From: Verrucomicrobiota bacterium
GTDB taxonomy: Bacteria > Verrucomicrobiota > Verrucomicrobiia > Verrucomicrobiales > DEV007
Reading direction: 5' to 3'
Assembly: GCA_018970725.1 (NCBI GenBank)
Contig: JAGWVU010000034.1
Coordinates: forward strand, 1 to 51,050
DNA: 51,050 nucleotides
The translations under genes were made by a program, and so were the position numbers. The notes beneath the pieces were generated by a model that saw only the letters and a program-made list of their open reading frames with translations, made no database searches and was not told the DNA's origin. The first letter of the stretch is position 1, and every line of letters starts with the position of its first letter. Shown in pieces: positions 36,797 to 46,185 of the stretch.

Positions 36797-37009
36797 GAGG
36801 GTTGCTCTTCTGTCAGGTGCTTCCGGGCTGCCACGCCTCGCGAAGTGCATGGTAGGGCCGGGCGGGTTAGGGGTTTCCCGCCCGGCCTTCCTTGTCGGAG
36901 GGGTTGGACCCGCCCAGCTTGGCATCGTTTGGGGCAGGGCGCCGATCTTTTGTTCGGGCTGTGGCAGCGTGGGGGATTGCACTGGGCGCGGGGCCGTGCC
37001 AAGTAGGGG

Positions 37010-38095
37010 ATGATGGAGCGGAAGAGAATCGGTCTGGTTCGACGGGGCTATTCCAGTTCGGGAGGAGCTGAGCGGTATCTCCAGCGCTTCGCGGCGGCGC
37101 TCGGTGAGCGTGGTCACGAGGTGGTGCTCTTCGGGTCGCCGGAATGGCCGCAGGATGATCCTGCCTTCAAGGAAATCATCCGTGTCGGGGGCGGGGATCC
37201 AATGTCGTTCGCGGACCAGCTCGTCAAGGTCCGGCCGGGTCAGCATTGTGATCTCCTTTACAGCTTGGAACGGGTTTGGGAATGCGATTTTTACCGGGCT
37301 GGAGACGGCGTGCACCGGGCGTGGTTGGAAAGGCGCGCGAAATACGAGGCCCCATGGAGGCGTTGGGTCCGCGCCGGGCAAAGCAAGCATCGCCAAATTC
37401 TCGAACTCGAGTCCCGGCTTTTCTCCGCGGAGTCGGAGACCCGCATCATCGTGAACTCGGAGATGGTGAAGTTTGAGATCCAAGGCTACTACGGCAAGCC
37501 CCATGACCGGATTCACTTGGTCTACAACGGCTACAAGCCGCCCGCGATCGCCGGTGATCCAAGGGCTGGGATTCGGGCGGAACTCGGGTTGCGCGATCAG
37601 GACGTGGTCCTGCTTTTCAGCGGCAGCGGTTGGGACCGCAAAGGACTTCGTTATGCCATCCGGGCCGTGGGCAGGCTGCGGACCGAGGGCGTGAAACTGA
37701 TCGTCGCGGGGCGGGGCAATCCGGTCGGCATGCCCCCGGGGCCGGTGCGCTACCTTGGTCCGGTGCGGGACATGCCGTCCTACTACGAGGCGGCCGACCT
37801 CTTCATTCTCCCGACGTTGTATGATCCATTTTCCAACGCCAGCCTCGAGGCGGCAGCGCACGGGTTGCCGGTGGTGACCACCACGGCCAATGGATTTGCC
37901 GAAATCATTCCCCACGGCCGCTTCGGCTCGGTCGTGGAAGATCCCGCCGATATCGCCGCGCTGGCGGAAGGCATCCAGCGCTGGTTGCCCGTCGCCCGGC
38001 GGGAAGCCGTCCGTGAAGAGATCAGGGCGTGGGCCCGATCCTTTCATGTGCGCGAAAACCTGCGCCGGACGATGGCCATTCTGGACCCTTCGTGA
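37010..38095 (+). CDS. GT4-family glycosyltransferase
   Basis: A 361-residue GT-B enzyme. The N-terminal acceptor domain begins RIGLVRRGYSSSGGAERYL, and the C-terminal donor domain has VLLFSGSGWDRKGL, LIVAGRG, ADLFILPTLYDPFSNASLEA with the E-x7-E type donor motif, and GLPVVTTTANGFAEI. The layout resembles LPS core glucosyltransferases (WaaG-like), so a role in outer-membrane glycolipid or surface-polysaccharide assembly is reasonable but not proven. It stands alone. The 213-bp gap before it shows no features I can name. ATG 37013 is an equally possible start. Confidence 0.9.
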   Translation: MMERKRIGLVRRGYSSSGGAERYLQRFAAALGERGHEVVLFGSPEWPQDDPAFKEIIRVGGGDPMSFADQLVKVRPGQHCDLLYSLERVWECDFYRAGDGVHRAWLERRAKYEAPWRRWVRAGQSKHRQILELESRLFSAESETRIIVNSEMVKFEIQGYYGKPHDRIHLVYNGYKPPAIAGDPRAGIRAELGLRDQDVVLLFSGSGWDRKGLRYAIRAVGRLRTEGVKLIVAGRGNPVGMPPGPVRYLGPVRDMPSYYEAADLFILPTLYDPFSNASLEAAAHGLPVVTTTANGFAEIIPHGRFGSVVEDPADIAALAEGIQRWLPVARREAVREEIRAWARSFHVRENLRRTMAILDPS

Positions 38096-38124
38096 GGCTC
38101 CGGCGCCACGCTGTGTTTTGGTTC

Positions 38125-40347
38125 CTACAGCGAGTCGTAAAACTGGCGGAGCCGATCCTGATTGATTCCTGGAGCGTCAGCCTGAAGCAACCACCGGAGG
38201 TCCGATTTCGTCCCCTCGACATCGCCCTCCTGATAACGGAGCAGGGCCCGGTCGAAGCGAGCGGCGGCGTCGTCCGGATTGACCTTCAATGCCACCTCCA
38301 GATAGGGAACCGCCTTCAGCGGCGTGCCGCGCTGCTTCTCCTGTTCGATGAGGTTGCGGAGCAGGCGGCCGATGATGGCGCGGTGGTCCATGGGTTTGAG
38401 ATCTTCCGGGGTCATTTCCCGTTCGGTGAACTCGAAGACGATGCGGGCCGCAGCCTCCCCGTCGAGGAAAGCGCCGGACTCATAGACATCCACCAGTTGC
38501 CGCTCACCCCCGGCTTTGGTGAAGCCGGCGACGAAGTGCCCCGGCAGACCCACCCCGTGAACGGATTTGGCCCCGCAACGCTTGCCGAGTTCGATGAAGA
38601 CGATGCACAGGGTGATCGGGATGCCTTCTCGGTCGTCCAGAACCTCGTTGAGAAAGCTGTTCGACTTGTGGTAGTAGGAATCCAGACGGCTCGCGTGGAA
38701 ACCACTCTCCTCGAACATGAAACGGAGGGTGGCCTTCACGATATCCTCCTCCGTCGGCTTGGCCGGAAGTTTGGCCCGGATCCGGGCGGCCATGGAGTCC
38801 ATCAGATCCTCGTAAATTTGGGTTTCGATGTCCGGGTTGTCGAGGCGTGCCACGAGGAGACCGGCGCGAAACAGGTTGCCTCCGGCATCGCTCGCGCCAA
38901 GCGCCGTGGCCACCTCGGTTCCGACGATCTGGGCCACGGCACTTTCGGTCAACGTCTTGAGCCGGTCCAGACGGCGGTTCATCTCCAGCCGCACGGTTTC
39001 AAGCGAGGCCGGAACCTCCTTCGGTGCGGAGAGAAGGGTCTCGAGGATGGCGGCGCGATCCGGCGAAGGGGACCGCAGATACTCTTCAATCTTACCGGCC
39101 AAGGCCTCCGACTGACGGGCTGAGCCCTCGGATCCATCCAGATCCTTGCCCACCCGGAAGCGGCGGAACTCCGCAGAGGTCTGGCGGAATTTGCAGAGGC
39201 CGACACGCCCCCCGCGGAGAACGGAATCTTCCACGGAAGCGATCTCCTCGCCGTTGACGAAACCGATGAGGCGATCCTCCTCGATCCGGACCCGGATCTG
39301 GTTCCAGTCTCCGGGGCGGTAGGATGGAGCGTCATACTGACCGAGGATGGTCCAGCTTTGCACATCCGGCCCTTCGAACCGGGTCAGCCGGATCCGCCCG
39401 CCCGAGGGGTAAAATCCGTAATGGGCGTCGGCACCATCGGCGGCGAAGACCAGACCGGCGGCACCGGATTCGTCGTCGAGCTTGACCTCGACCGCCAGTT
39501 CGTAAGCCGTCTCTGACGGTTCCTTGGTCTGCAAACAGAGGGCCCGGCCGCCGAAACCGGACCCGGTTCCACTGACGAGAATGCGACCGGCACGCTGGGA
39601 CCAATCGGCGCCCATCACCGGGATCCATCTCTGAGGATCGAGCCGCCCAATAGTGGCCCAGGAGGCGATCGGGATTGGATTGGGCTTCTCCAAAAGCAGC
39701 TTCAGGGCGTTCACCGGCATCGCGAAGCCGAGATTGCGGGTGACCATCGACTTCAGGGTCACGATGCCCTGGACCTCGCCCTGCAGGTTGAGCACCGGGC
39801 CGCCGCTGTTGCCCTCCTCCACCGGGATAGCCAGCTGGAGATACCGGAAGGGATTGTCCCCGACATCCTCGCGGAATCCCGAAACGATGCCCTCCACCAC
39901 GCTGAACTTGAGACCGCGGGGGTTCCCCAAAGCGACCACGGGTTGCCCCTGCACCAACGAATCCGAATTCCCAAGTTTCAGAGCCGGCAACGGCTTCTCC
40001 GGCTTGATTTTGATCAGCGCCAAATCCAGACGATGGTCCGATGCATGGACTTCCGTGACGGGATATTTGGTGCCGTCACGCAACTCAACCTCGATCTCGC
40101 TCCGGAAATTGATCACGTGGGCGTTGGTCGCGATCAACCCGTCCGGCGAGACAACGAATCCGGTTCCGGTCGCCTGAATGTCAGTGCCGCGCCCCTGTTG
40201 GCAGACGACCACGACCGAGTCGAGCGAACGCTTGGTCAATTCCGTGACGGGGGTGGGGGCGACGGCGGGAGGATCCTTCGATTCTTCCGCGGCGAAGCAC
40301 GGCGGCAAAAGAGCCCCGAGCAGGAGGATACCAAACCTGAGCGCCAT
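38125..40347 (-). CDS. Secreted HtrA-type serine protease fused to LamG/DUF1080-like, SirB1-type and TPR-like regions
   Basis: 740 residues with a signal peptide (MALRFGILLLGALLPPCFA). Residues about 40-225 are a trypsin-like HtrA domain with a complete triad: H77 (TNAHVI), D108 (LDLALIK), S181 (EEGNSGGP). No PDZ domain follows. About 235-400 is a beta-sandwich similar to 3-keto-disaccharide hydrolase/DUF1080 or LamG (WTILGQYDAP, GDWNQIRVRIE, GFVNGEEIASV). About 420-680 matches the SirB1 transglutaminase-like family (SNSFLNEVLDDREGIPITL, GVGLPGHFVAGF). The end is TPR-like (YLEVALKVNPDDAAARFDRALL). Each part is recognisable; the combination is unfamiliar to me. The start at 40347 is set by the signal peptide. 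Confidence 0.85.
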   Translation of the reverse strand: MALRFGILLLGALLPPCFAAEESKDPPAVAPTPVTELTKRSLDSVVVVCQQGRGTDIQATGTGFVVSPDGLIATNAHVINFRSEIEVELRDGTKYPVTEVHASDHRLDLALIKIKPEKPLPALKLGNSDSLVQGQPVVALGNPRGLKFSVVEGIVSGFREDVGDNPFRYLQLAIPVEEGNSGGPVLNLQGEVQGIVTLKSMVTRNLGFAMPVNALKLLLEKPNPIPIASWATIGRLDPQRWIPVMGADWSQRAGRILVSGTGSGFGGRALCLQTKEPSETAYELAVEVKLDDESGAAGLVFAADGADAHYGFYPSGGRIRLTRFEGPDVQSWTILGQYDAPSYRPGDWNQIRVRIEEDRLIGFVNGEEIASVEDSVLRGGRVGLCKFRQTSAEFRRFRVGKDLDGSEGSARQSEALAGKIEEYLRSPSPDRAAILETLLSAPKEVPASLETVRLEMNRRLDRLKTLTESAVAQIVGTEVATALGASDAGGNLFRAGLLVARLDNPDIETQIYEDLMDSMAARIRAKLPAKPTEEDIVKATLRFMFEESGFHASRLDSYYHKSNSFLNEVLDDREGIPITLCIVFIELGKRCGAKSVHGVGLPGHFVAGFTKAGGERQLVDVYESGAFLDGEAAARIVFEFTEREMTPEDLKPMDHRAIIGRLLRNLIEQEKQRGTPLKAVPYLEVALKVNPDDAAARFDRALLRYQEGDVEGTKSDLRWLLQADAPGINQDRLRQFYDSL

Positions 40348-40492
40348 ATGATACGCTAGTCCCTTCCGCGGGACTTGGCCAAGGGAAAAGAACCGGGCGG
40401 GTGATTGTTCAGCCCGACGCACCCGCTGGGAACGGGCCCGGTCCCCGAACGGGTTTGACACCCCGGCTACCGCCAACGAAGCTTTGCGCCCC

Positions 40493-41347
40493 ATGGATGT
40501 CCATGAATCGATCGAGGAGCTTCGCGCCGGCTTGCGTTCGCGGCCGCGCCCCGTGGTGTTCGTCCCCACGATGGGCGCCCTTCATGCGGGGCATCTCTCC
40601 TTGGTCCGTCTCGCCCGGATCCGGGCGGGAGAGAGGGGGACCGTGGTGGTCAGCATCTTCGTCAATCCCTCTCAATTCGCGCCTCATGAGGACTTCGCGA
40701 CTTACCCGCGCCCCCTCGCGAACGACCTGTCTCTTTGCCGGGAGGCCGGAGCCGATCTTGTTTTCACTCCGGCGCGGGAGATGATGGAGGCTCCGGACGC
40801 CTCGGTCCGGGTGCTGGAGGAGGACCTCAGCCGGGAGCTTTGCGGCAAGAGTCGTCCCCATTTTTTCGCCGGAGTCTGCACCGTGGTCAGCAAACTGTTC
40901 CACGTCGTCGCTCCGGACGCGGCGGTTTTCGGTGAAAAGGATTTCCAGCAGTTGGCCGTGATCCGGCGGATGGTCCGTGACCTGCTCTGGCCCATCGAAA
41001 TCATCCCGGGCCCGATCGTGAGGGAGGCGGATGGACTGGCGATGAGTTCGCGAAATCAGTATCTGGACGGGGAGTCGCGGCGCCAAGCCGTCGTCCTCAG
41101 CCGGGCGCTCCACATCGCGCGCACTGCTCTCGATCAAGGCGAACGCGACCCGCAGCGCTTGAGGAAGCTGCTGCTGGATGAATTGCAGGGCGCTCCCCTC
41201 GCGCGAATCGACTATGTGGAAATCGTCGATCCCGATGCTCTCCGACCGCTTCCGGTGATCGGTTCCCAAGTGCTCATCGCTCTCGCCGTGTGGTTCGGGT
41301 CCACCCGGCTCATCGACAACCTTTGTATGCGGAACCTGCCGACATGA
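40493..41347 (+). CDS. panC: Pantothenate synthetase
   Basis: Joins pantoate and beta-alanine with ATP, the last step of pantothenate (CoA precursor) synthesis. The protein is about 284 residues. Motifs are VPTMGALHAGHLSLVR (HxGH nucleotide-binding), VSIFVNPSQFAPHEDFATYPR, FGEKDFQQLAVIRRMV and MSSRNQYL. Translation is counted from ATG 40493; a TTG at 40484 is in frame. The stop overlaps the nadB start (ATGA at 41344-41347), pairing two cofactor-biosynthesis genes. panB and panD are not in the window. Confidence 0.96.
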   Translation: MDVHESIEELRAGLRSRPRPVVFVPTMGALHAGHLSLVRLARIRAGERGTVVVSIFVNPSQFAPHEDFATYPRPLANDLSLCREAGADLVFTPAREMMEAPDASVRVLEEDLSRELCGKSRPHFFAGVCTVVSKLFHVVAPDAAVFGEKDFQQLAVIRRMVRDLLWPIEIIPGPIVREADGLAMSSRNQYLDGESRRQAVVLSRALHIARTALDQGERDPQRLRKLLLDELQGAPLARIDYVEIVDPDALRPLPVIGSQVLIALAVWFGSTRLIDNLCMRNLPT

Positions 41348-42945
41348 CGCGTTATGATTTCATCGTGGTGGGCTCCGGCATCGCCGGCCTGACCTTCGCC
41401 TTGCACGCCGCCAAGCACGGGAACGTGGCCATAGTGACCAAGCGCAATGCGGACGACGCCAATACTTCCTGGGCTCAGGGCGGGATTTCCTGTGTCTGGA
41501 GTCCGGAGGACACCTTTGAGAAGCATATCTCAGACACCCTCATCGCCGGGGCGGGCCTCTGTCATGAGGATGTTGTCAGAACCATCGTGGAGGAAGCGCC
41601 TGCCGCCATCCAATGGTTGATCGATTCCGGTGTCAAATTCGATCGCCGGGTTCGTGAGGATGGGTGTGAGGAATATGATTTGGGCAGGGAGGGAGGACAT
41701 TCCAAACGGCGCATCCTCCACGCCCGGGATACCACCGGACGGGAAATCGAGGAGAAACTCCTCGACCGAGTGAGAAAAGAGAAGCGGATCGATCTGTTGG
41801 AGCACCACTTCGCGATCGATATCATCACCACCGGAAAACTCGGCTACATCGCGCAGGAACGGTGCCTTGGACTCTATGTTTTCGATGAGGCGGGCAACGA
41901 AGTCCTGACCTTGCGTTCCGACCGCATCATTCTCTGCACGGGGGGCAGCGGCAGGGTTTACCAATATACCACCAATCCCAAGGTGGCGACAGGGGACGGA
42001 GTCGCGATGGCATGGCGTGCGGGAGCGGAGATCGCCAACATGGAATTCACCCAATTCCACCCCACCTGTCTCTACCATCCGCAGTTGAAGTCCTTCCTCA
42101 TCTCCGAGGCGGTCCGGGGGGAAGGTGGCCGCCTGGTGGGCAAGGATGGCAAAACGTTTATGGAGCGCTATGACCCGCGCGGTTCGCTCGCGCCGCGGGA
42201 CATCGTGGCGCGCGCGATCGATTCCGAGATCAAGAGGACCGGGGGCCCTTGCGTGTTTCTCGACATCAGTCACAAAGACCGGGACTTTGTCATCAAACGG
42301 TTCCCGAACATTTATGAGACCTGCCTCAGTGTGGGCATCGATGCCACCCGGGAACCGATTCCGGTGGTGCCGGCCGCGCACTATCAATGTGGCGGCGTGC
42401 GCACCGATCTCAACGGGGCTACCAATGTGCTGGGACTTTATGCCGTCGGTGAGGTGGCCTGCACCGGTCTTCATGGAGCGAACCGGCTGGCGAGCAATTC
42501 ACTGCTCGAGGGAGCGGTCGTCGCAAGGCGCGCGGTCGGTCATGCCATCCAGACGCTTCCTCCCGGGCTCAGGGACGTCAACAAGATCAAGTTGCCTGAA
42601 TGGGAAAGCGGTGAGGCCCTCGATCTGGATGAACTCGTTGTCATCTTCCACAACTGGGACGAAATTCGTCGGTTGATGTGGGATTACGTCAGCATCGTGC
42701 GCACTTCCAAGAGATTGCAACGGGCGGCGACCCGGTTGCGAAACCTCCAGAGGGAAGTCCAGGAGTTCTACTGGAACTTCAAGATCCGGGCCGAGCTTTT
42801 GGAGCTCCGCAACCTTCTGGACACCGCCTCCCTCATGGTGGAAAGCGCCATCCGCCGTCGCGAGAGCCGCGGATTGCACTGCACGCTGGACTACCCCGAA
42901 TCCGACCCCGAGGGCCCAGAGGACACCGTCCTGCGCCGCTACTGA
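41344..42945 (+). CDS. nadB: L-aspartate oxidase
   Basis: Flavoprotein that oxidises L-aspartate to iminoaspartate, the first step of NAD synthesis. The protein is 533 residues, the usual length. The N-terminus has the FAD Rossmann motif FIVVGSGIAGLTFAL, followed by NTSWAQGGISCVW, the active-site region MEFTQFHPTCLY, RGEGGRLV, HYQCGGVRTD and GANRLASNSLLEG. The C-terminal three-helix domain is complete. The ATG start overlaps the panC stop, so translation is probably coupled. nadA and nadC are not present here. Confidence 0.96.
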   Translation: MTRYDFIVVGSGIAGLTFALHAAKHGNVAIVTKRNADDANTSWAQGGISCVWSPEDTFEKHISDTLIAGAGLCHEDVVRTIVEEAPAAIQWLIDSGVKFDRRVREDGCEEYDLGREGGHSKRRILHARDTTGREIEEKLLDRVRKEKRIDLLEHHFAIDIITTGKLGYIAQERCLGLYVFDEAGNEVLTLRSDRIILCTGGSGRVYQYTTNPKVATGDGVAMAWRAGAEIANMEFTQFHPTCLYHPQLKSFLISEAVRGEGGRLVGKDGKTFMERYDPRGSLAPRDIVARAIDSEIKRTGGPCVFLDISHKDRDFVIKRFPNIYETCLSVGIDATREPIPVVPAAHYQCGGVRTDLNGATNVLGLYAVGEVACTGLHGANRLASNSLLEGAVVARRAVGHAIQTLPPGLRDVNKIKLPEWESGEALDLDELVVIFHNWDEIRRLMWDYVSIVRTSKRLQRAATRLRNLQREVQEFYWNFKIRAELLELRNLLDTASLMVESAIRRRESRGLHCTLDYPESDPEGPEDTVLRRY

Positions 42946-42952
42946 GACAAGC

Positions 42953-42972
42953 GGGCCGGAAACTCCGGGCCC
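42953..42972. terminator. GC-rich hairpin between convergent nadB and IscA-type gene
   Basis: GGGCCGG, a five-base loop AAACT, then CCGGGCCC form a 7-bp stem with one bulged G, 8 bp after the nadB stop. No U-tract follows, so it would be a weak or Rho-assisted terminator serving either strand. Confidence 0.35.
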
Positions 42973-43008
42973 GGTCCCTCGAACCTCTCGTTGCAGAGCC
43001 TGCGGCTT

Positions 43009-43389
43009 CTACGCGGCGAAGCTTTCTCCGCAGGAGCAGGTGACGGTGGCGTTCGGGTTGGTCACCTTGAACCCGCCGCTTTGGAGGTCGTCACTAAAGT
43101 CGAGTTCGGAACCGCTGACGAAAAGGGCGCTCTTCGGATCGATCACCACGCGGACTCCCGCGGTCTCGACCAGAAGATCGCGATTCGCGGGGCCATCGAC
43201 GAGATCCATCTTGTATTGCAAACCCGAGCAGCCGCCGCCGACCACGGCCACGCGGAGCGCGCCGCGCTCCAGCCGCCCCTGCTTGCGGAGGAGGCCGGTG
43301 AGTTTGGCGGAGGCGTCGGGGAGCACCCTGATGAGCTTTTCGTTGCCCAGTTTGAAATTCACGCCGGGGTAACGGGAGGTGGCGTCCAT
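43009..43389 (-). CDS. A-type iron-sulfur cluster carrier (IscA/ErpA family)
   Basis: A 126-residue protein. The three conserved cysteines are visible: C54 in GGGCSGLQY and C118/C120 in TCSCGESF at the C-terminus. These bind a 2Fe-2S or 4Fe-4S cluster for transfer to apo-enzymes. Which subtype (IscA, SufA or ErpA) cannot be decided from sequence alone. It is the last gene of the minus-strand run that begins at rpmH, 10 bp after khpB. Two Fe-S-dependent or related enzymes (IspG, and NadB's pathway partner NadA) are the sort of clients expected. Confidence 0.9.
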   Translation of the reverse strand: MDATSRYPGVNFKLGNEKLIRVLPDASAKLTGLLRKQGRLERGALRVAVVGGGCSGLQYKMDLVDGPANRDLLVETAGVRVVIDPKSALFVSGSELDFSDDLQSGGFKVTNPNATVTCSCGESFAA

Positions 43390-43399
43390 GGTTGCAAGG

Positions 43400-43879
43400 T
43401 CAGGCGGGCGGGTTCTTGAGGGAGATGGTGATCTGCTTGTAACGCGCGTCGTCGGAGGGACTCCAGGTCTTTACCTGCGGATGGTCGGCGAAGTGGTTGT
43501 GAACGATGCGCCGATGGTAGGAGTTGAGCGGGTGAAGCTTGGTTGATTGGCCGGTGTTGATCACCCGCTTGGCCACCCGGTCGGCCTCCTCGAGGAGCTG
43601 GTCCTCGTCCATCGAGCGGTGGTGATTGACATCGACGCGGACGCGGGGAGCGGAAGCATCCCGGGTTTGCAGGAGGCGGTTGAGAAGATATTGGATATCG
43701 TCGATGCGGTCGCCATCGTTACCGATGAGGAATTCGCCCTCGGCAGTGAAGATGTGGAGGCAGGGCTCGTCCCGGGAAGTATCGATCTCAATGGTGAAAG
43801 CAAACCCGAGGAAACCGAGCATGGTATCCAGAATTTCCTTGGCGACCAGGATGTGATTCACTGGTGGGAGCGGGGACAC
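43400..43879 (-). CDS. khpB: KH/R3H-domain RNA-binding protein KhpB (Jag)
   Basis: A 159-residue protein. A KH-type domain shows EGEFLIGNDGDRIDDIQYLL, in which the G-x-x-G loop reads GNDG. An R3H domain follows with LNSYHRRIVHNHFADHP. The separate Jag-N domain of longer homologues is missing. KhpB-type proteins bind RNA and influence cell division and envelope growth. Position directly downstream of yidC is the usual one. Confidence 0.88.
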   Translation of the reverse strand: MSPLPPVNHILVAKEILDTMLGFLGFAFTIEIDTSRDEPCLHIFTAEGEFLIGNDGDRIDDIQYLLNRLLQTRDASAPRVRVDVNHHRSMDEDQLLEEADRVAKRVINTGQSTKLHPLNSYHRRIVHNHFADHPQVKTWSPSDDARYKQITISLKNPPA

Positions 43880-43931
43880 GATCCAATTTCGGGGAAAGGG
43901 AAAGCAGGGTCAAGACGAAGCTGAGGAGGTG

Positions 43932-45848
43932 TCAACGGCGTTTGCCTTTCGGTCGCCGGGGCGCCTTCGGTTTTTGGTTGCGTGGCCCCCTCTCGCCGAA
44001 GTTGGAGGAAGTCCCGGTACCGGGGCCTGAGGCGGTGGCTGTCCGGTTGGCGGCTTGGGCGCGTTGGGCGGCCTCGGCCTGCTGGTGGAGGCGTTCGATC
44101 CAGGAGGACTTGCGCTTGCGAAGTTTTTGGAGGGGAGGGATCGGGCGCTTGTTGAGGACGTAGGTTTGGAAGATGCTGATTAGGTTTGACCAAGTCCAAT
44201 AGAGGGCGAGCGCGGAGGCGTAAGTATAACAGAAATAGAGGAACATCAGCGGGAACATCATGAAGATCATCCGCTGGTTCTTGTCCCCGGTTTTGGGCAT
44301 CATGGCGAACTGCACGTAGCTCGTGGCGGCCATGAGGACGGGGAGAAGATTGATATCGAACCCTCCGATCGAGGTGATCGTGTCTGGCATGGAAAGGTCC
44401 TTGATCCAGGCTACGAAGGGTTCGTGCCGGAGCTCCACCGCGGAGGAGAGCATCCGGAAGTAAGCGATGAAGATCGGCATCTGGACGAGCGCGGGCAGGC
44501 AGCCGCCCATCGGGTTGATGCCGTATTCCGCCCAGAGCTTCATTTGCTCCTGCTGCATTTTCTGCGGGTCATCCTCGTATTTGGCCCGCAGCTCGTTGAG
44601 CATCGGGGTGAGCTGGGCCATTTGCTTGGAGGTGGCATGGGCCTTGGCGTGGAGCGGCCACATGATGGCCCGGACCACGACCGTGAGAAGGAGAACAGCG
44701 ACGCCGTAGTTCCCGAACCAGCCGTTGAAGGTGGTCAGCAGGGTGACGAAGAGTTGGGCGAGTGGCTTGATGATCCAGCCGAAGAGGGTCTCCATCATGG
44801 GGACCTTGTCGTAGCCCATGGCGGCGCGCTGGCCGTCGGGCAGCTGGGAAATCAGGGCGAACTTCTTCGGTCCCATGTAGATCTCGTAATCGAAAACGCG
44901 GGTTTCCCCGGGGGCCAGAGTGTCCGGCGGCAGACCGAGCGCGCACTCGATGCCCTTGGTCTGCATCTTGATCGATTGCTCCTCCTCGCCCTCGATGGTG
45001 GTGGCGAAGCGACGGGCCCAGATTTTTCCGGGGCGATGTTCCAGCGGACGGGTGATCAGGGTAAAGTACTCGCTCTTCACCCCCGCCCAATCGAGGTGCT
45101 TGGCCTCACTCTCGTAGGATTCACGGTCGGGCCGGAAGAGGAAGCCCTTGAGCCAGTCGACTCGCTTGAAAACGAAGTTCCCCTGCTTCCAGAAGAACCC
45201 GGTATCCATCTGGCCGCGGGTGTGGGTGGTGGCCATGGCGCCTCCGTAGACGGAATATCTTCCGACCGGCAGAGGCTCCTTCCCGGTGTTCTCAAGGCGG
45301 AGCTGGAACGAGACGAGGTGACCGGTGGGATCATTCGGCTGGCCCGCCTTGTCCTCCGGGCTCGGAAGAGTGGCGAACCGCTTCACCACCTTGAGTCCGT
45401 TCCCGAGGGTGCCGGTCAGCACGATGCCATCCGCTTTTTCTTCAGCCTGATAAACCGTGTCCTCAAAGGCCCCGGAACCGAGGCCAAGGGTGCCGATGGG
45501 CAGGGTCAGGCCGGTCCCGCGATTCGGCTCGTTGAGGACGAGCGGGGCCTCGCTCCCCATGGTGCGTTTGAAATCCTTGAGGGAGGCGGTGGAGATGCCG
45601 CCACCGCGGGAGGCGATGGTGAACGTGGCGCGGGACGTGGCGAGGTCGAAGGTCTTGCCCGGATCCGCCGGCTTGTTCGCCGTGCCCACGAAAGTCTCTG
45701 GAGCCTTGGCGTCCGCCGGGGCGGTTGCCACCGGTGCTTTGACGCCGCCGGGTGTCGGCTTCGGCAGGGTTTTGGGCAACACCAACGTGTACCACAAGAC
45801 CAACAACACCGCGCAGGTGGTTACCCCAATCCATCCAGTCCGATCCAT
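43932..45848 (-). CDS. yidC: Membrane protein insertase YidC
   Basis: Inserts and folds inner-membrane proteins, alone or with SecYEG. The 638-residue length fits the Gram-negative form with a large periplasmic domain. A first membrane helix (about 5-25) is followed by a charged/Ala-Pro linker and the beta-sandwich periplasmic domain (about 60-380). The C-terminal insertase core has several helices, including WFGNYGVAVLLLTVVVRAIM, LPALVQMPIFIAYFRML and FMMFPLMFLYFCYTYASALALYW (given here in part). The tail after about 590 is Lys/Arg-rich and could contact ribosomes. It sits in the rpmH-rnpA-yidD-yidC-khpB order that is conserved across bacteria. Confidence 0.95.
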   Translation of the reverse strand: MDRTGWIGVTTCAVLLVLWYTLVLPKTLPKPTPGGVKAPVATAPADAKAPETFVGTANKPADPGKTFDLATSRATFTIASRGGGISTASLKDFKRTMGSEAPLVLNEPNRGTGLTLPIGTLGLGSGAFEDTVYQAEEKADGIVLTGTLGNGLKVVKRFATLPSPEDKAGQPNDPTGHLVSFQLRLENTGKEPLPVGRYSVYGGAMATTHTRGQMDTGFFWKQGNFVFKRVDWLKGFLFRPDRESYESEAKHLDWAGVKSEYFTLITRPLEHRPGKIWARRFATTIEGEEEQSIKMQTKGIECALGLPPDTLAPGETRVFDYEIYMGPKKFALISQLPDGQRAAMGYDKVPMMETLFGWIIKPLAQLFVTLLTTFNGWFGNYGVAVLLLTVVVRAIMWPLHAKAHATSKQMAQLTPMLNELRAKYEDDPQKMQQEQMKLWAEYGINPMGGCLPALVQMPIFIAYFRMLSSAVELRHEPFVAWIKDLSMPDTITSIGGFDINLLPVLMAATSYVQFAMMPKTGDKNQRMIFMMFPLMFLYFCYTYASALALYWTWSNLISIFQTYVLNKRPIPPLQKLRKRKSSWIERLHQQAEAAQRAQAANRTATASGPGTGTSSNFGERGPRNQKPKAPRRPKGKRR

Positions 45849-45912
45849 GCTCCAATCAAATCAAAGTGGTTCTTTTGGCAAAAATGCCGGGAAAACAGAA
45901 CCGCAGTCTCTG

Positions 45913-46185
45913 CTAGCCTGCGGGTTTGTCCAGCACGGAAGCTTTTGGATCGTTCGCGGGCGGGACGGGGTCGTGTCCGGAACCGCCCCACGGGTTGCAC
46001 CGGGCGATCCGGCGGATGCCGAGCCATCCCCCGCGGACCACGCCGTGGAGGCGGACCGCCTGCAGGGTGTATTCCGAACAGGAGGGCGTGAAGCGGCAAC
46101 CGGCCAGCGGGCCCAGCAAAAAATGCAGCGGAGGCGAAATCAAGATCTGGTAGAGGCGGATCAAGAGGCAGGCGAACCAGCGCAT
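45913..46185 (-). CDS. yidD: Membrane protein insertion efficiency factor YidD
   Basis: A 90-residue protein that assists YidC. Family signatures are [26 protein letters not shown] with its conserved cysteines, and [19 protein letters not shown]. The ATG at 46185 gives a normal N-terminal amphipathic helix. It overlaps rnpA by 25 bp in a different frame, as often seen in this cluster. yidC begins 64 bp downstream. Confidence 0.95.
   Translation of the reverse strand: MRWFACLLIRLYQILISPPLHFLLGPLAGCRFTPSCSEYTLQAVRLHGVVRGGWLGIRRIARCNPWGGSGHDPVPPANDPKASVLDKPAG

Noticed and set aside
36797-38047. Upstream extension of the DUF1028 frame on the minus strand
   Set aside because: It is antisense to a clear GT4 glycosyltransferase and lacks DUF1028 or other similarity; the signal peptide marks the real start.
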